DNA from: Delftia tsuruhatensis NBRC 16741
Lineage (GTDB): Bacteria > Pseudomonadota > Gammaproteobacteria > Burkholderiales > Burkholderiaceae_C
NCBI RefSeq assembly: GCF_001571325.1
Contig: NZ_BCTO01000035.1
Location: 81,807 to 145,806, forward strand
Direction of reading: 5' to 3'
Length of the DNA stretch: 64,000 nt
The position numbers were made by a program, and so were the translations under genes. Below the pieces are notes generated by a model. That model was not told the DNA's origin and did not search any database. It was given only the letters and a program-made list of their open reading frames with translations. Positions 25,966 to 37,545 of the stretch are shown here, piece after piece. The stretch's first letter is position 1; each line of letters starts with the position of its first letter.

Positions 25966-27108
25966 TCAGCGGCCTGCGGCCGCTGTTGCCAGCGCCGCCA
26001 GGGTTTCCTGCAGCGCAGGCTGTTCGGTGGTGCGCAGATTGGCCTGGATCTGCTGCAGCTGGGCCTGCACGATCTGGGTGCGCCGCGCGGCAGGATCAAA
26101 GTACTTGTTCACGGCCATCCCGGAAGCGGCCAGGTCGGCCCGCGCCGCATCCCACTGGCGCGACAGCAGGGCCAGGCGCGAGTTCAGCAGCTTGAGCTTG
26201 AGGTTCTCGCGCAGGAAATAGGCCTGTTCCGGCGCCAGCAGGATGGCGTCCGGGTGGTCTATGCGGCTGACGCGCAGCAGGTCCTGGGCTTCTTCGCGCA
26301 CGGCCGTCCAGCCGCGCTCGCCCCAGGATTGCCACCAGCGCCATTCGGTGGGGCTGCCCTCGATGGGGGCGGGCTCGGGCTGGCGGGCCGCCTGGCCGGC
26401 CACGCCGCGATGGCGGCTGGCGCGGGGCTGGGCCACGGCGTTGAGCAGGGGCATTTCGTCGACCAGGCGCACCAGGTCCTCGATGCGCGTGAGCAGGCCG
26501 GCGGTGTCGGTCACGCTCATGCGGGCCAGCCGTTCCAGGTCGCGGTCCAGCGCGCGCATGACCGGGGCCAGCCGGGGCTGGGCGGCGCGTTCAATGCGCT
26601 GGCGGGCGTTCTTGAGCGTGGCCACCAGCGGCTGCAGGCTGCCGGACAGCTCGGCCTGCTGCTGTGCCAGGCGGATGGAGGATTCGATGTCCACCACCAG
26701 GTTTTCGTCGCGCGAGCGCGACATGCTTTGCAGGAGTTCGTCGAGCTGGGTGCGCTGCAGAGACAGCTCGGCAATGCGCGCCTCCATGACCGAGGTGCGC
26801 GCCGCGCTATCGCGGGCCAGGTCCTGGGCATCGCGCGCCAGGGTGCGGGCCTCGACCGACTGGGAGCCGGACTGCGCGGACTGGCGCGCCAGCTGTTCCT
26901 GGATATTGCCCAGGCGCTGCCACAGCATGCCGCAGGCAATGAGCGCCGCGACGGCCACGGCGCCCACGCCGTAGACCAGGGCCGAGGAGCCGCCGCGCAG
27001 GTCTGCAGCGGGGCTGCTTTGGGCGGAGCCGGCTGCGAAGGCTGCTGCGGAGGATGCGGGCGTTAGGTCCTGCGGGGTGGGGCGGTCTTGCGCTGCGTCG
27101 GAACTCAT
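25966..27108 (-). CDS. hemX: HemX-like protein (uroporphyrinogen III methylase-like)
   Basis: A 380-residue protein. A Ser/Ala-rich cytoplasmic tail (1-45) precedes one membrane helix (SALVYGVGAVAVAALIACGM), then a long periplasmic coiled coil (ELSLQRTQLDELLQSMSRSR) and a C-terminal helical domain (WQSWGERGWTAVREEAQDLL, AYFLRENLKLKLLNSRLALL). This is the HemX domain found in proteobacterial hem operons; despite older annotation it has no methylase motif. The ATG at 27108 overlaps the hemD stop by 4 bases, and the hemY start is 19 bases downstream. Confidence 0.92.
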   Translation of the reverse strand: MSSDAAQDRPTPQDLTPASSAAAFAAGSAQSSPAADLRGGSSALVYGVGAVAVAALIACGMLWQRLGNIQEQLARQSAQSGSQSVEARTLARDAQDLARDSAARTSVMEARIAELSLQRTQLDELLQSMSRSRDENLVVDIESSIRLAQQQAELSGSLQPLVATLKNARQRIERAAQPRLAPVMRALDRDLERLARMSVTDTAGLLTRIEDLVRLVDEMPLLNAVAQPRASRHRGVAGQAARQPEPAPIEGSPTEWRWWQSWGERGWTAVREEAQDLLRVSRIDHPDAILLAPEQAYFLRENLKLKLLNSRLALLSRQWDAARADLAASGMAVNKYFDPAARRTQIVQAQLQQIQANLRTTEQPALQETLAALATAAAGR

Positions 27109-27914
27109 GGCGACGATTCTATCGACGCAACCACGTCCTCCAGAGCGGGCCGGCATTGCTTGACATCTCCGAATCCCATGTGTCTTGCCTGGGCAGCGAT
27201 TCGCTCGTGCGTAGCGAGCGCTCGCGCTTTTTGCCACGATTGGCCCGGCAGGAGCTGTTGCAGGTTGGCAACGGATTCGGCGCTGCTGAGCAGCCACAGC
27301 GTGCCATCTTCGGCCGCCAGGCGTGCCAGTGCCGTCTGGGCTGCATCCCAGGCAGGCAGTTCGCGCTGGTAGACGGCCAGCATTTCGACCTGGGCACCTG
27401 CCTCGCGCAGTCGGGCGGCCAGCCAATCGCGGCCGGCGCCTGCCGTGGCCGGCACGGTCCTGGGCGCTCCTGCCTGGCTGTCGCCACGCACGATGAGCAC
27501 GCGGTCGCCCGCATGGATCTGGTCATGCACGCGCTGCCATAGCGTTTCGGATTCGAACTGGGCGGCGTCCGGTGGCGGGCCGTCGATCTGTGCTGGCGCA
27601 ATGCCCAGGGCCAGCAGCGCCTGGGCGGTGCCGGGGCCGGGCGTCCAGGCGCGGGTGGAGGCCGGAAGCCGTGCGGGGTCGGTGCCGAAGAAATGCTGGA
27701 CGGCGTTGCCGCTGACGAACATCACGGCGCGGTAGCCCGGGCCTTCGCGCAGCGCGTTGCGGGCGGCCTGCAAGGCCTGTTGCGTGGCCGCATCGCGGCA
27801 GGGGCCTATGGCCATCAGCGCCAGCGGCTGGGCCGGAAGGCCCCGGGCCTGCAGCGCATCCACCCACGCGGCTGCGTCATGGGCCGGGCGGGTGACGAGT
27901 ATGCGCGGTGGCAT
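27105..27914 (-). CDS. hemD: Uroporphyrinogen-III synthase
   Basis: A 269-residue two-domain enzyme that closes hydroxymethylbilane into uroporphyrinogen III with inversion of ring D. The N-terminal ILVTRPAHDAAAWVDALQAR, the segment AVMFVSGNAVQHFF and the C-terminal WLLSSAESVANLQQLLP are characteristic of this weakly conserved family. ATG 27914 lies 13 bases after the hemC stop, and the stop overlaps the hemX ATG, so expression is coupled through the operon. Sequence similarity alone would be modest; the operon context makes the call firm. Confidence 0.92.
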   Translation of the reverse strand: MPPRILVTRPAHDAAAWVDALQARGLPAQPLALMAIGPCRDAATQQALQAARNALREGPGYRAVMFVSGNAVQHFFGTDPARLPASTRAWTPGPGTAQALLALGIAPAQIDGPPPDAAQFESETLWQRVHDQIHAGDRVLIVRGDSQAGAPRTVPATAGAGRDWLAARLREAGAQVEMLAVYQRELPAWDAAQTALARLAAEDGTLWLLSSAESVANLQQLLPGQSWQKARALATHERIAAQARHMGFGDVKQCRPALEDVVASIESSP

Positions 27915-27927
27915 GTGGGCGTGCCGT

Positions 27928-28866
27928 CTAGAGCTTGGGGGCCGGTTGGGCGCCCGCCGCCTGCAGCAGCGCAGCCACGTGCTGGCCCAGTGCGTCGGCA
28001 CTGGCGAAGTCGGTGACGGTGGCGTCGGCGTGCACCTGCACCAGCGGCAGCCGGCCTTCCGGGTCTCCCCAGGCTGCGTCCAGGCGCAGTTGCTGGCCGT
28101 CGAAGGTGCCGTGCGCCGCCAGCGGCATGGAGCAGCTGCCGCCCATGCAGCGGCTGACGGCGCGCTCGGCGGTCACGGTCAGCCAGGTGGTCTGGTGGGC
28201 CAGCGGGGCCAGGGCGTCGATCAGGTCCTGGCGGTCGGCGCGCACCTCGATGCCCAGCGCGCCCTGGCCTGCGGCAGGCAGCATGCCGGCGGGCTCGAAC
28301 CTGGCGCGGATGCGGTCGGCCAGGCCCAGGCGCATCAGGCCTGCGGCGGCCAGCACGATGGCGTCGTAGTGGCCTTCGTCCAGCTTGCGCAGGCGGGTGT
28401 TCACGTTGCCGCGCAGCGGCTCTATCTTCAGGTCGGGGCGCAGGGCCTGCAGCAGTGCCTGGCGGCGCAGGCTCGATGTGCCGACGACGGCGCCCTGCGG
28501 CAGCTCGGCCAGCGCGGCGTAGCGATTGGAGACAAAAGCGTCGCGCGGGTCTTCGCGTTCCATCACGCAGGCCAGCACAAAGCCTTCGGGCAGCTCCATG
28601 GGCACGTCCTTGAGCGAGTGCACGGCGATGTGGGCGCGTCCTTCTTCCAGCGCCACTTCCAGCTCCTTGACGAACAGGCCCTTGCCGCCCACCTTGGACA
28701 GCGTGCGGTCCAGGATCTGGTCGCCCTTGGTGGTCATGCCCAGCAGTTCCACTTCATGCCCCCGGGCGCGCAGCAGTGCCTGGACATGCTCGGCCTGCCA
28801 CAGTGCCAGCTGGCTCTCGCGCGTGGCGATCACGATGGAGTGGGGGATCAGTGGTTTGGTATTCAT
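27928..28866 (-). CDS. hemC: Porphobilinogen deaminase (hydroxymethylbilane synthase)
   Basis: A 312-residue cytoplasmic enzyme that joins four porphobilinogens. Cys245 in the [12 protein letters not shown] loop is the attachment point of the dipyrromethane cofactor. Other family motifs are [41 protein letters not shown] (with the catalytic Asp88 region) and [12 protein letters not shown]. It leads hemC-hemD-hemX-hemY, divergent from ppc with about 110 bases between the starts, so the two transcripts share an upstream region. Confidence 0.96.
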   Translation of the reverse strand: MNTKPLIPHSIVIATRESQLALWQAEHVQALLRARGHEVELLGMTTKGDQILDRTLSKVGGKGLFVKELEVALEEGRAHIAVHSLKDVPMELPEGFVLACVMEREDPRDAFVSNRYAALAELPQGAVVGTSSLRRQALLQALRPDLKIEPLRGNVNTRLRKLDEGHYDAIVLAAAGLMRLGLADRIRARFEPAGMLPAAGQGALGIEVRADRQDLIDALAPLAHQTTWLTVTAERAVSRCMGGSCSMPLAAHGTFDGQQLRLDAAWGDPEGRLPLVQVHADATVTDFASADALGQHVAALLQAAGAQPAPKL

Positions 28867-28978
28867 CAGGAGCCTCGGGGGGAGCGCGGGATGCTAGCAT
28901 GCTGCGCCGCAGTAAACCCGGCACCAGGACCGAAGCCCAAGCAAACCGATACGCTGACCGATTCCAGGAGATTCGTTG

Positions 28979-31828
<2,850 letters not shown>

Positions 31829-31954
31829 TCGAGGGCGCGAGCGGGCCGGGAGGCCCCTCGCGCCGCCATGCGCAGGGCGCCGGCCGGCCGCCGTGTAGGA
31901 TGTGCTTCGGACAGGGGCGCATGACTCCTGCCGGGAAGTGAAGGGTGGGAGCTT

Positions 31955-34063
31955 ATGGGCAACAAGACGCCATGGCCGGGGTTCCCGGACATGCAACTGT
32001 TCCTGACGCAGCGCCTGGCCAGGCTGGCCGGTGCCAACTCCATGCGGGCCATACGCGAAGGCCTGCTCTGGCTGGTCCCATGCCTGCTGGTCTCGGCCCT
32101 GTTTCTCATACTGTCGGCGCTGGCGCAGATGTCCGGCCAGCCCGAGCCCGTGGTGCAGCTTCTTGCGGGCCTGCATGCGCAGATCGGCAGCATCCTGCCG
32201 CTGCTGGTGGCCGCCTCCATCGGCTACATGCTCTCCATACGCCACAGGCTGCCGCGCCTGCCGGTGACCTTTCTGTGCTTTGCCCATGTGCAGATGGCCA
32301 TCTTCCTGCTGCGCGAGCATCCGCGCGCGGCCGCCACGCTGGTGCTGTTCATCGCCATAGCCTCGCCCCTGATCACCGTGCCGCTGATGGCCAGGCTCAG
32401 CGCCATGCGCTGGACGCGCATTGCGCGCACGGGCTTTGTGGGCGAGAACGTACGCGAGGTGATGAACCTGGTCGTGCCCGGCTCCATCGTCGCGCTGCTG
32501 CTGGTGGTGCTGCTGCTGGGCCTGCAGCAGGTGCTGCCCGATATCACCCAGGCCGAACTGCCGCTGGCCATCGCCACCCCCGAGAGCCCCTATCGCAGCG
32601 GGCTGACGCTGACGCTGCTCAATTCCGTGCTCTGGTTCTTTGGCGTGCAGGGCTACTACGCCATGCAACCCTTCTTCCAGGTGCTGGACCAGGCCGTGCT
32701 GGCCAACGCCGCCGCCGTGGCCAAGGGGCTGGTGGCGCCCTGGGCGCTCAACGGCGGCCTGATGGGGTCCTTCGTCTTCATCGGCGGCTCGGGGGCCACG
32801 CTGTCACTGGCGCTGGCCGTGCTGCTGTTTTGCAAGGGGCGCGGCCTGCGCATGCTGGCGCTGGCCGCGCTGCCCATCTCCCTGCTCAACGTCAACGAGA
32901 TCCTGCTGTTCGGCCTGCCGGTCATCCTGAACCTGCGCCTGCTCGTGCCTTTTCTGGCGGTGCCCGCCATCAACCTGGTCGTGGCCGTCACGGTGGTGCA
33001 GGCCGGCTGGGTGGCTCCGGCCTCGATGGTGCTGCCCCTGACCGCGCCCGTGGTCTTCAATGCCTACGTGAGCACGGGCGGCGACATGGGCGCCGTGGTG
33101 CTGCAACTGGCGCTGACGGTGTTGGGGGCGCTGGTCTATGCGCCTTATGTGCGCTCCATCGACCGGCTGGGCCAGGACGATGGCGCCATCGTGCTGCGCG
33201 CGCTGGACACCACGTTCTCCCGGCTGCCCGAGGAGGCGGGCCTGGTCACGCGCGATCCGCTGGTGCTGGCGCACGAGACCCAGGCCCGGCGCGAGACCAT
33301 GCTGTCCCATATCCGCCGCATCAGCGAGTACGAATTCCACCTGGAATTCCAGCCCCAGGTCTCGCACCGCAGCGGCTTGTGCCTGGGCTGCGAGGCCCTG
33401 TTGCGCGCCCACGATTCGCAGGGCAGGCTGCAGCAGCCCGGCGGCTTTCTGCGCTGGCTGGGTGATGCCGGCCTGATGCGCGAGGTCGATCTGTGGGTGG
33501 CGGGCGCTGCCGTGCGCCAATGCCGGCTGTGGCGCCAGCACGGTTTTTCCCTGCCGATCAGCATCAATGTCACGGGCGCCACGCTGACATCGCCCGAGTA
33601 CTGCTCGCGCCTGCTGATGCTGCTGGCGCAGGCCAGGGGCCAGGTGGGCGTGGAGATCACGGAGGAAGCGCTGGTGGGCGATGTGGAGGCGATCCGCAAG
33701 GCCATAGGCCAGATCCACGCGCTGGGCGCCAAGGTGGCCATAGACGACTTCGGCACCGGCTTCTCGTCCATGAGCTACCTGCACCAGTTCGACGTGGATG
33801 CCATCAAGATCGACCGCAGCTTCGTCGTGGCCAGCGGTCATGCCAAGGGCGCGCTGGTGCTGGACGGCCTGCTGCGCTTTTGCGAGGCGCTGCAGTTGAA
33901 CGTGGTGGCCGAAGGCGTGGAGACCCAGGCGCAGCTGCAGGCCCTGGGCTTCGAGGGCGAGCTGCTGGTGCAGGGCTGGTACTTCAGCCGGGCCCTGCCG
34001 GGAGAGCAGTTGCCGCAGTTCGCCAGCGACTGCGCCGCCAGGGCAGGCGGCGAGACGGTCTGA
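31955..34063 (+). CDS. PTS EIIC-like membrane domain fused to EAL phosphodiesterase
   Basis: A 702-residue fusion. Residues 15-400 form about nine to ten membrane helices resembling a lactose/cellobiose EIIC sugar permease, with GGSGATLSL (about 277) and NVNEILLFGLPVILN (about 312), the two EIIC sugar-site motifs. Residues 455-695 form an EAL domain with every catalytic residue: EALLR, NVTGATL, EITEEAL, IDDFGTGFSS, KIDRSF, AEGVET and QGWYFSRAL. It should hydrolyse c-di-GMP. No EIIA or EIIB is present and no PTS genes are nearby, so the EIIC part is probably a sensor. It converges on flhDC. Confidence 0.9.
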   Translation: MGNKTPWPGFPDMQLFLTQRLARLAGANSMRAIREGLLWLVPCLLVSALFLILSALAQMSGQPEPVVQLLAGLHAQIGSILPLLVAASIGYMLSIRHRLPRLPVTFLCFAHVQMAIFLLREHPRAAATLVLFIAIASPLITVPLMARLSAMRWTRIARTGFVGENVREVMNLVVPGSIVALLLVVLLLGLQQVLPDITQAELPLAIATPESPYRSGLTLTLLNSVLWFFGVQGYYAMQPFFQVLDQAVLANAAAVAKGLVAPWALNGGLMGSFVFIGGSGATLSLALAVLLFCKGRGLRMLALAALPISLLNVNEILLFGLPVILNLRLLVPFLAVPAINLVVAVTVVQAGWVAPASMVLPLTAPVVFNAYVSTGGDMGAVVLQLALTVLGALVYAPYVRSIDRLGQDDGAIVLRALDTTFSRLPEEAGLVTRDPLVLAHETQARRETMLSHIRRISEYEFHLEFQPQVSHRSGLCLGCEALLRAHDSQGRLQQPGGFLRWLGDAGLMREVDLWVAGAAVRQCRLWRQHGFSLPISINVTGATLTSPEYCSRLLMLLAQARGQVGVEITEEALVGDVEAIRKAIGQIHALGAKVAIDDFGTGFSSMSYLHQFDVDAIKIDRSFVVASGHAKGALVLDGLLRFCEALQLNVVAEGVETQAQLQALGFEGELLVQGWYFSRALPGEQLPQFASDCAARAGGETV

Positions 34064-34074
34064 ATCCGTGCTGG

Positions 34075-34094
34075 TGCATCGCTGCGGCGATGCA
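34075..34094. terminator. Hairpin between the EIIC-EAL gene and flhC
   Basis: An 8-base perfect stem TGCATCGC, loop TGCG, complement, 11 bases after one stop and 5 bases before the convergent flhC stop. It could end both transcripts, but neither strand has a good U-run, so the terminator call is uncertain. Confidence 0.45.
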
Positions 34095-34099
34095 GGGGC

Positions 34100-34642
34100 T
34101 CAATGCAGCATCAGGGAGCCGGCGCTCTTGCTCTTGCCGGCGCGTGCGGGCGGATTGCACAGGCCGCACTGGTAGTGGCGCTCGTTCTCGTAGGGCTCGG
34201 TCACGAACTGGCCCTTGCACACGGAGCACTGGGTGCGGGTCAGCATCTGCGCATCGACAAACTTCACCAGGCGCCATGCGCGTGTGAAGGACAGCAGCGC
34301 CTCCAGCTCGGCGGCCTGGATCTGCTCGGTATAGAGACGGTAGGCCTTGGTCAGTTGTTCAACGGCATCCAGCTCGGCGCCCTTGGACAGGTATTCGTAG
34401 ATATTCAGGAACAGCGAACTGTGGATGTTCTCCTGCCAGGTCAGGAACCAGTCGGTCGAGAACGGCAGCTGGCCCTTGGATGGCGACTTGCCGGCGATCT
34501 CCTTGTACAGGCGGATCAGGCGCTCGTAGGACAGCGTGGTCTCGGATTCGAGCACCTGCATGCGTGCACCCATCTCGATGAGCATGGCGGCACGCTCGAT
34601 CTGCTTGGACTCGTTCAGGACACTTTTGACGGCGGTGGACAT
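34100..34642 (-). CDS. flhC: Flagellar master regulator subunit FlhC
   Basis: A 180-residue protein that joins FlhD as a heterohexameric activator of class II flagellar genes. The four zinc cysteines are in CSVCKGQFV and CGLCNPP near the C-terminus, and the helical core contains LSYERLIRLYKEI and SPSKGQLPFSTDWFLTWQEN, both strongly conserved. It starts 27 bases after the flhD stop. The presence of flhDC, found mainly in enterobacteria and betaproteobacteria, indicates flagella controlled in the enterobacterial manner. No other flagellar genes are in this window. Confidence 0.95.
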   Translation of the reverse strand: MSTAVKSVLNESKQIERAAMLIEMGARMQVLESETTLSYERLIRLYKEIAGKSPSKGQLPFSTDWFLTWQENIHSSLFLNIYEYLSKGAELDAVEQLTKAYRLYTEQIQAAELEALLSFTRAWRLVKFVDAQMLTRTQCSVCKGQFVTEPYENERHYQCGLCNPPARAGKSKSAGSLMLH

Positions 34643-34669
34643 GGCGGGCTCCAGAGTTCTTCGGGCGGA

Positions 34670-34996
34670 TCAGAGGACTTCGGAAACGCGGCTGGCCATC
34701 AGGATGTTGGCGTGCAGCGTATTGGTCGCACCGTTGCCGATCTTGTTGCTGCTGTGGTTGGTCAGCAAGCTCCAGACCATTTCGTCGTCCACGCGGAAGC
34801 TGGCGAGCAGGGTATTGCGCGAGGCCAGCTTCAGCACCTGGGCTGCCGACAGCGCGGCCAGCAGGTCGCAGGATTCTTCGTTCAGTCCCAGGCGGAACAC
34901 CGCTTCCGCCTTGTCCTGGCGGATCAGGGTCTGGGCCAGCATCAGGTAAGTGAGGTTGGCTTCGCGGATTTCGGCAAGCAGCTGTTCATTGTTCAT
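34670..34996 (-). CDS. flhD: Flagellar master regulator subunit FlhD
   Basis: A 108-residue helical protein; residues NEQLLAEIREANLTYLMLAQ, then QDKAEAVFRLGLNEESCDLL and KLASRNTLLASFRV, are conserved in FlhD. The single Cys in EESCDLL matches the disulfide-forming Cys of E. coli FlhD. ATG 34996 has AGGA upstream. First gene of flhDC; the 319 bases upstream to the next gene must contain its promoter. It is regulated in other bacteria by many inputs, but none can be proved here from sequence. Confidence 0.95.
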   Translation of the reverse strand: MNNEQLLAEIREANLTYLMLAQTLIRQDKAEAVFRLGLNEESCDLLAALSAAQVLKLASRNTLLASFRVDDEMVWSLLTNHSSNKIGNGATNTLHANILMASRVSEVL

Positions 34997-35315
34997 AGGA
35001 CCATCCTTTGCATCTCGGCAGCCGCAACACCGGGGTAGAAACAAGATGTTCAACCTGTTGCGATCTGTTGGGATGGATTGTGGAGGAGGGGCCCTGGCCG
35101 TTGAAGTCGGGGCAGGTCTGCGCCGGATGTCTGGTTGTGAGACGGCGTTTGTAAGATTTACCTTACACCTGTAGCAAGGTTTGGATGACTCGATTTCGCC
35201 CGGCCTCTGCCGTCCGGGGGCCTGGGAGCAGGCCGCTGCAGTGGTGTTGTTGCATGTCGGCCTTTTGACACAGTGCTGTCATTGTGCAGCCTCCCAGGGG
35301 CGGGCATAAGCCGAA
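34997..35315 (-). promoter_or_regulatory. flhDC upstream region with two dyads
   Basis: 319 bases without a gene. They hold TGTAAGATTTACCTTACA (35150-35167), a perfect 6-base inverted repeat with a 6-base centre, and TGACACAGTGCTGTCA (35266-35281), a 5-base inverted repeat with a 6-base centre. Both are shaped like protein-binding operators and lie 150-290 bases above the flhD start, where activators of flhDC usually bind. Neither matches a CRP site exactly. Confidence 0.45.
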
Positions 35316-36224
35316 TTAGCCGCGCTCCACCGGCCTCTTCGGGTCACTGCACCACTCGCTCCAGCTGCCCGCGAAAAGCCGTGCCGGCGGCAGTCCTGCA
35401 ATGCGCATGGCCAGCAGGTTGGGCAGGGCGCTCACGCCGCTGCCGCACTGGTGGACCACGCTGGCCGGATCGCGGCCGGCCAGCAGCCGGTCGAACTCGG
35501 CGCGCAGCAGGGCGGCGGGCTTGAAGCGGCCGTCGGCCGCAATGTTCTCGGTGAAGGGCCTGTTCAGTGCGCCCGGGATATGGCCGGCCACGGGGTCCAG
35601 CGGCTCGACCTCCCCGCGGTAGCGGGCCGGGGCGCGTGCATCGACCACGGTCTGGCCTGCGCTGCCCAGTGCATCGAGCACCTGCTGTGCCGTCACCAGC
35701 TGCTGCAGCGGCTCGTGCAGCTCGAAGTTGGACTGAAAGCGCGCGCTTTCCTCGCCCGATGCCACAGGCTGGCCTGCGGCCTGCCAGGCCTGGAGACCTC
35801 CGTCGAGCACGGCCACATCGCCATGTCCGGCCCACTGCAGCATCCACCACAGGCGCCCGCAGTAGTTGGCGCCGTTGCGGTCATAGACCACGGCCTGCAT
35901 GTCGTTGGAAAAACCGATCTCCGACAGCCACATGGCAAACAGCTCGCGGCTGGGCAGCGGGTGGCGGCCGCCCGAGGCTGCCTGCTCGCTGGCCGCCACG
36001 CTGCCATGTGCGCCGGGCACGCCGTGTTTTGCGCTGAGGTCATGGTCCAGGTCGGCGAAGACGGCGCCGGGAATATGCGCCTGCAGGTACTGCGCCTTGC
36101 CGGCTGCGGGTTGGGCCAGGTCGAAGCTGCAGTCAAAGACCATCAGCGGACGGCCGCCGGACTGCAGCGCGGCCAGTTCCTGGACGGAGATCAGGGTCTG
36201 GTAGGAGGAGGTGTTGGATGTCAT
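35316..36224 (-). CDS. Sulfurtransferase (3-mercaptopyruvate / thiosulfate type)
   Basis: A 302-residue protein with two rhodanese domains, residues about 10-145 and 165-295. The active-site loop of the second is HQCGSGVSA with Cys260; the CGSGVTA-like loop is characteristic of 3-mercaptopyruvate sulfurtransferase (SseA), which moves sulfur to cyanide or thiol acceptors. The first domain has the family run DLDHDLS and the BRH-like VYDRNGANYCGRLWWML. ATG 36224 has no perfect ribosome site but fits homologues; the frame runs on to 36287. Confidence 0.88.
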   Translation of the reverse strand: MTSNTSSYQTLISVQELAALQSGGRPLMVFDCSFDLAQPAAGKAQYLQAHIPGAVFADLDHDLSAKHGVPGAHGSVAASEQAASGGRHPLPSRELFAMWLSEIGFSNDMQAVVYDRNGANYCGRLWWMLQWAGHGDVAVLDGGLQAWQAAGQPVASGEESARFQSNFELHEPLQQLVTAQQVLDALGSAGQTVVDARAPARYRGEVEPLDPVAGHIPGALNRPFTENIAADGRFKPAALLRAEFDRLLAGRDPASVVHQCGSGVSALPNLLAMRIAGLPPARLFAGSWSEWCSDPKRPVERG

Positions 36225-36317
36225 GGATGCGGAACTCCGAAAGCCAGCGCAGGCGGCGGTGCGCCTGCGGCAAAAGGTCCGATCCATTATGCGACGGCCC
36301 CAGGCGGGCCGTCGCCG

Positions 36318-37223
36318 TCAGCCGCGTGAACGCAGGGCCGTGGCCAGTGCGCCGCTGGCCACGATCAGCACGATGCCGGCCCAGCCGATCAGCGGCACGC
36401 TTTCGCCGAACAGCGCCAGGCTCAGCAGGGCGGCAAAGACGATGCCCGAGTACTGCAGATTGGCCACCACCAGGGTATTGCGGCTGTTGCCGGCCGAAGC
36501 GTAGGCCGCCGTCATGCAGACCTGGGCCACGGCAGCCAGCACGCCCACGGGCAGCAGCCACAGCGCGCGCCAGCCCGGCCAGGCGGACACGCCCGTGAAG
36601 CACATGGCCAGGGCGCCGGCCACGGCCGAGCCCAGTGCGAAGTAGAAGACCACGCGCGCCTCGGGCTCGCCCATGCGCGACAGCGTGGCCACCTGCATAT
36701 AGGCCATGGCGGCGAACACCCCGCCGATCAGGCCGCCCGCGCTGGCCACGAATTCCTGCGGCGCCGCGCTGGGGCGCAGCACCAGGATCACGCCCACGAA
36801 GCCCAGGGCCACGGTGGCGACCAGGCTCCAGGGAAACGGCGGCAGTGCGCGCAGCGCATGCGATTCGGGCTGGCGGCGCAGCTGGTGGCGCAGCAGCAGG
36901 CCCTGGCCGATCAGAAACACCGCCATCCAGATGCTGCTCATGGAGTTGAAGGTGGCGGCCGTGGCCAGCGGCAGGTGGCCGATGGAGTAGAACCAGGCGC
37001 CCATGGAAGTCACGCCCACGAAGCTGCGCCAGGCATGCTCGCGCGGGTAGCGCGTGGCCAGCGAAATGCCCTGGTGGCGCGCCAGCCACCACAGCGCCAC
37101 CATGCTGACCAGCCCGCGGTAGAAGACGATCTCCGCCGCGTTGAAATCCTGGGAGGCGAACTTCACACACACACTCATGACCGCAAAGACGAATGCGGCC
37201 GCCACCATCCACAGGGCTTGCAT
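36318..37223 (-). CDS. EamA/DMT-family transporter (possible exporter)
   Basis: A 301-residue membrane protein with ten predicted helices in two EamA repeats. The first helix pair carries MVAAAFVFAVMSVCVKFA and FYRGLVSMVAL, typical of the RhaT/EamA branch of the drug/metabolite transporter superfamily. Such proteins usually export amino acids, sugars or metabolites; the substrate is unknown. ATG 37223 was chosen; ATG 37247 is in frame and neither has a good ribosome site. It lies 93 bases upstream of the sulfurtransferase on the same strand and may be transcribed with it. Confidence 0.85.
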   Translation of the reverse strand: MQALWMVAAAFVFAVMSVCVKFASQDFNAAEIVFYRGLVSMVALWWLARHQGISLATRYPREHAWRSFVGVTSMGAWFYSIGHLPLATAATFNSMSSIWMAVFLIGQGLLLRHQLRRQPESHALRALPPFPWSLVATVALGFVGVILVLRPSAAPQEFVASAGGLIGGVFAAMAYMQVATLSRMGEPEARVVFYFALGSAVAGALAMCFTGVSAWPGWRALWLLPVGVLAAVAQVCMTAAYASAGNSRNTLVVANLQYSGIVFAALLSLALFGESVPLIGWAGIVLIVASGALATALRSRG

Positions 37224-37477
37224 ATTAATGACCGGATAGAGCCGCACAAGGACCGCGGCGCTGGACGAGAAAGGGTTGGGTTTTGTTTTTGGCGCATGCC
37301 GCCTGGCTGTCTACGGCCCGGGGCCGCGGCAGGGGCACGCGCAAGGCACTGTATTGCATAAGCCAAGACATTGGGTCTGCCTCGGGATGCATTGCAGTCG
37401 CCAGCCCTGCCCATTGGGCACACCAGGGCGCTTGCATTCAGAAGAGCTGTGCGGCGGGCCTGCCGCTCGATGAAGGC

Positions 37478-37528
37478 GGCCCAATGCAGGAGGCCCAATG
37501 CAGACGGCCCGCACGAATGCGGGCCGTC
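37478..37528. repeat. Short tandem repeat and hairpin in a 322-base gene-free gap
   Basis: The gap 37224-37545 holds no gene. At its right side GGCCCAATGCAG occurs twice (37478-37489 and 37492-37503), 14 bases apart. An 11-base perfect stem (GACGGCCCGCA, loop CGAA) follows at 37503-37528, 18 bases past the Rieske gene stop. On the minus strand it could end that transcript, but there is no U-run. The rest (37224-37470) looks like promoter space for the EamA gene without a recognisable motif. Confidence 0.5.
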
Positions 37529-37545
37529 GGAAGAGCCGGAGCCGA

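Noticed and set aside
25966..27108. Calling HemX a uroporphyrinogen-III C-methyltransferase
   Set aside because: No SAM-binding methylase motif is present; the older name reflects a fused CysG-like domain in other species.
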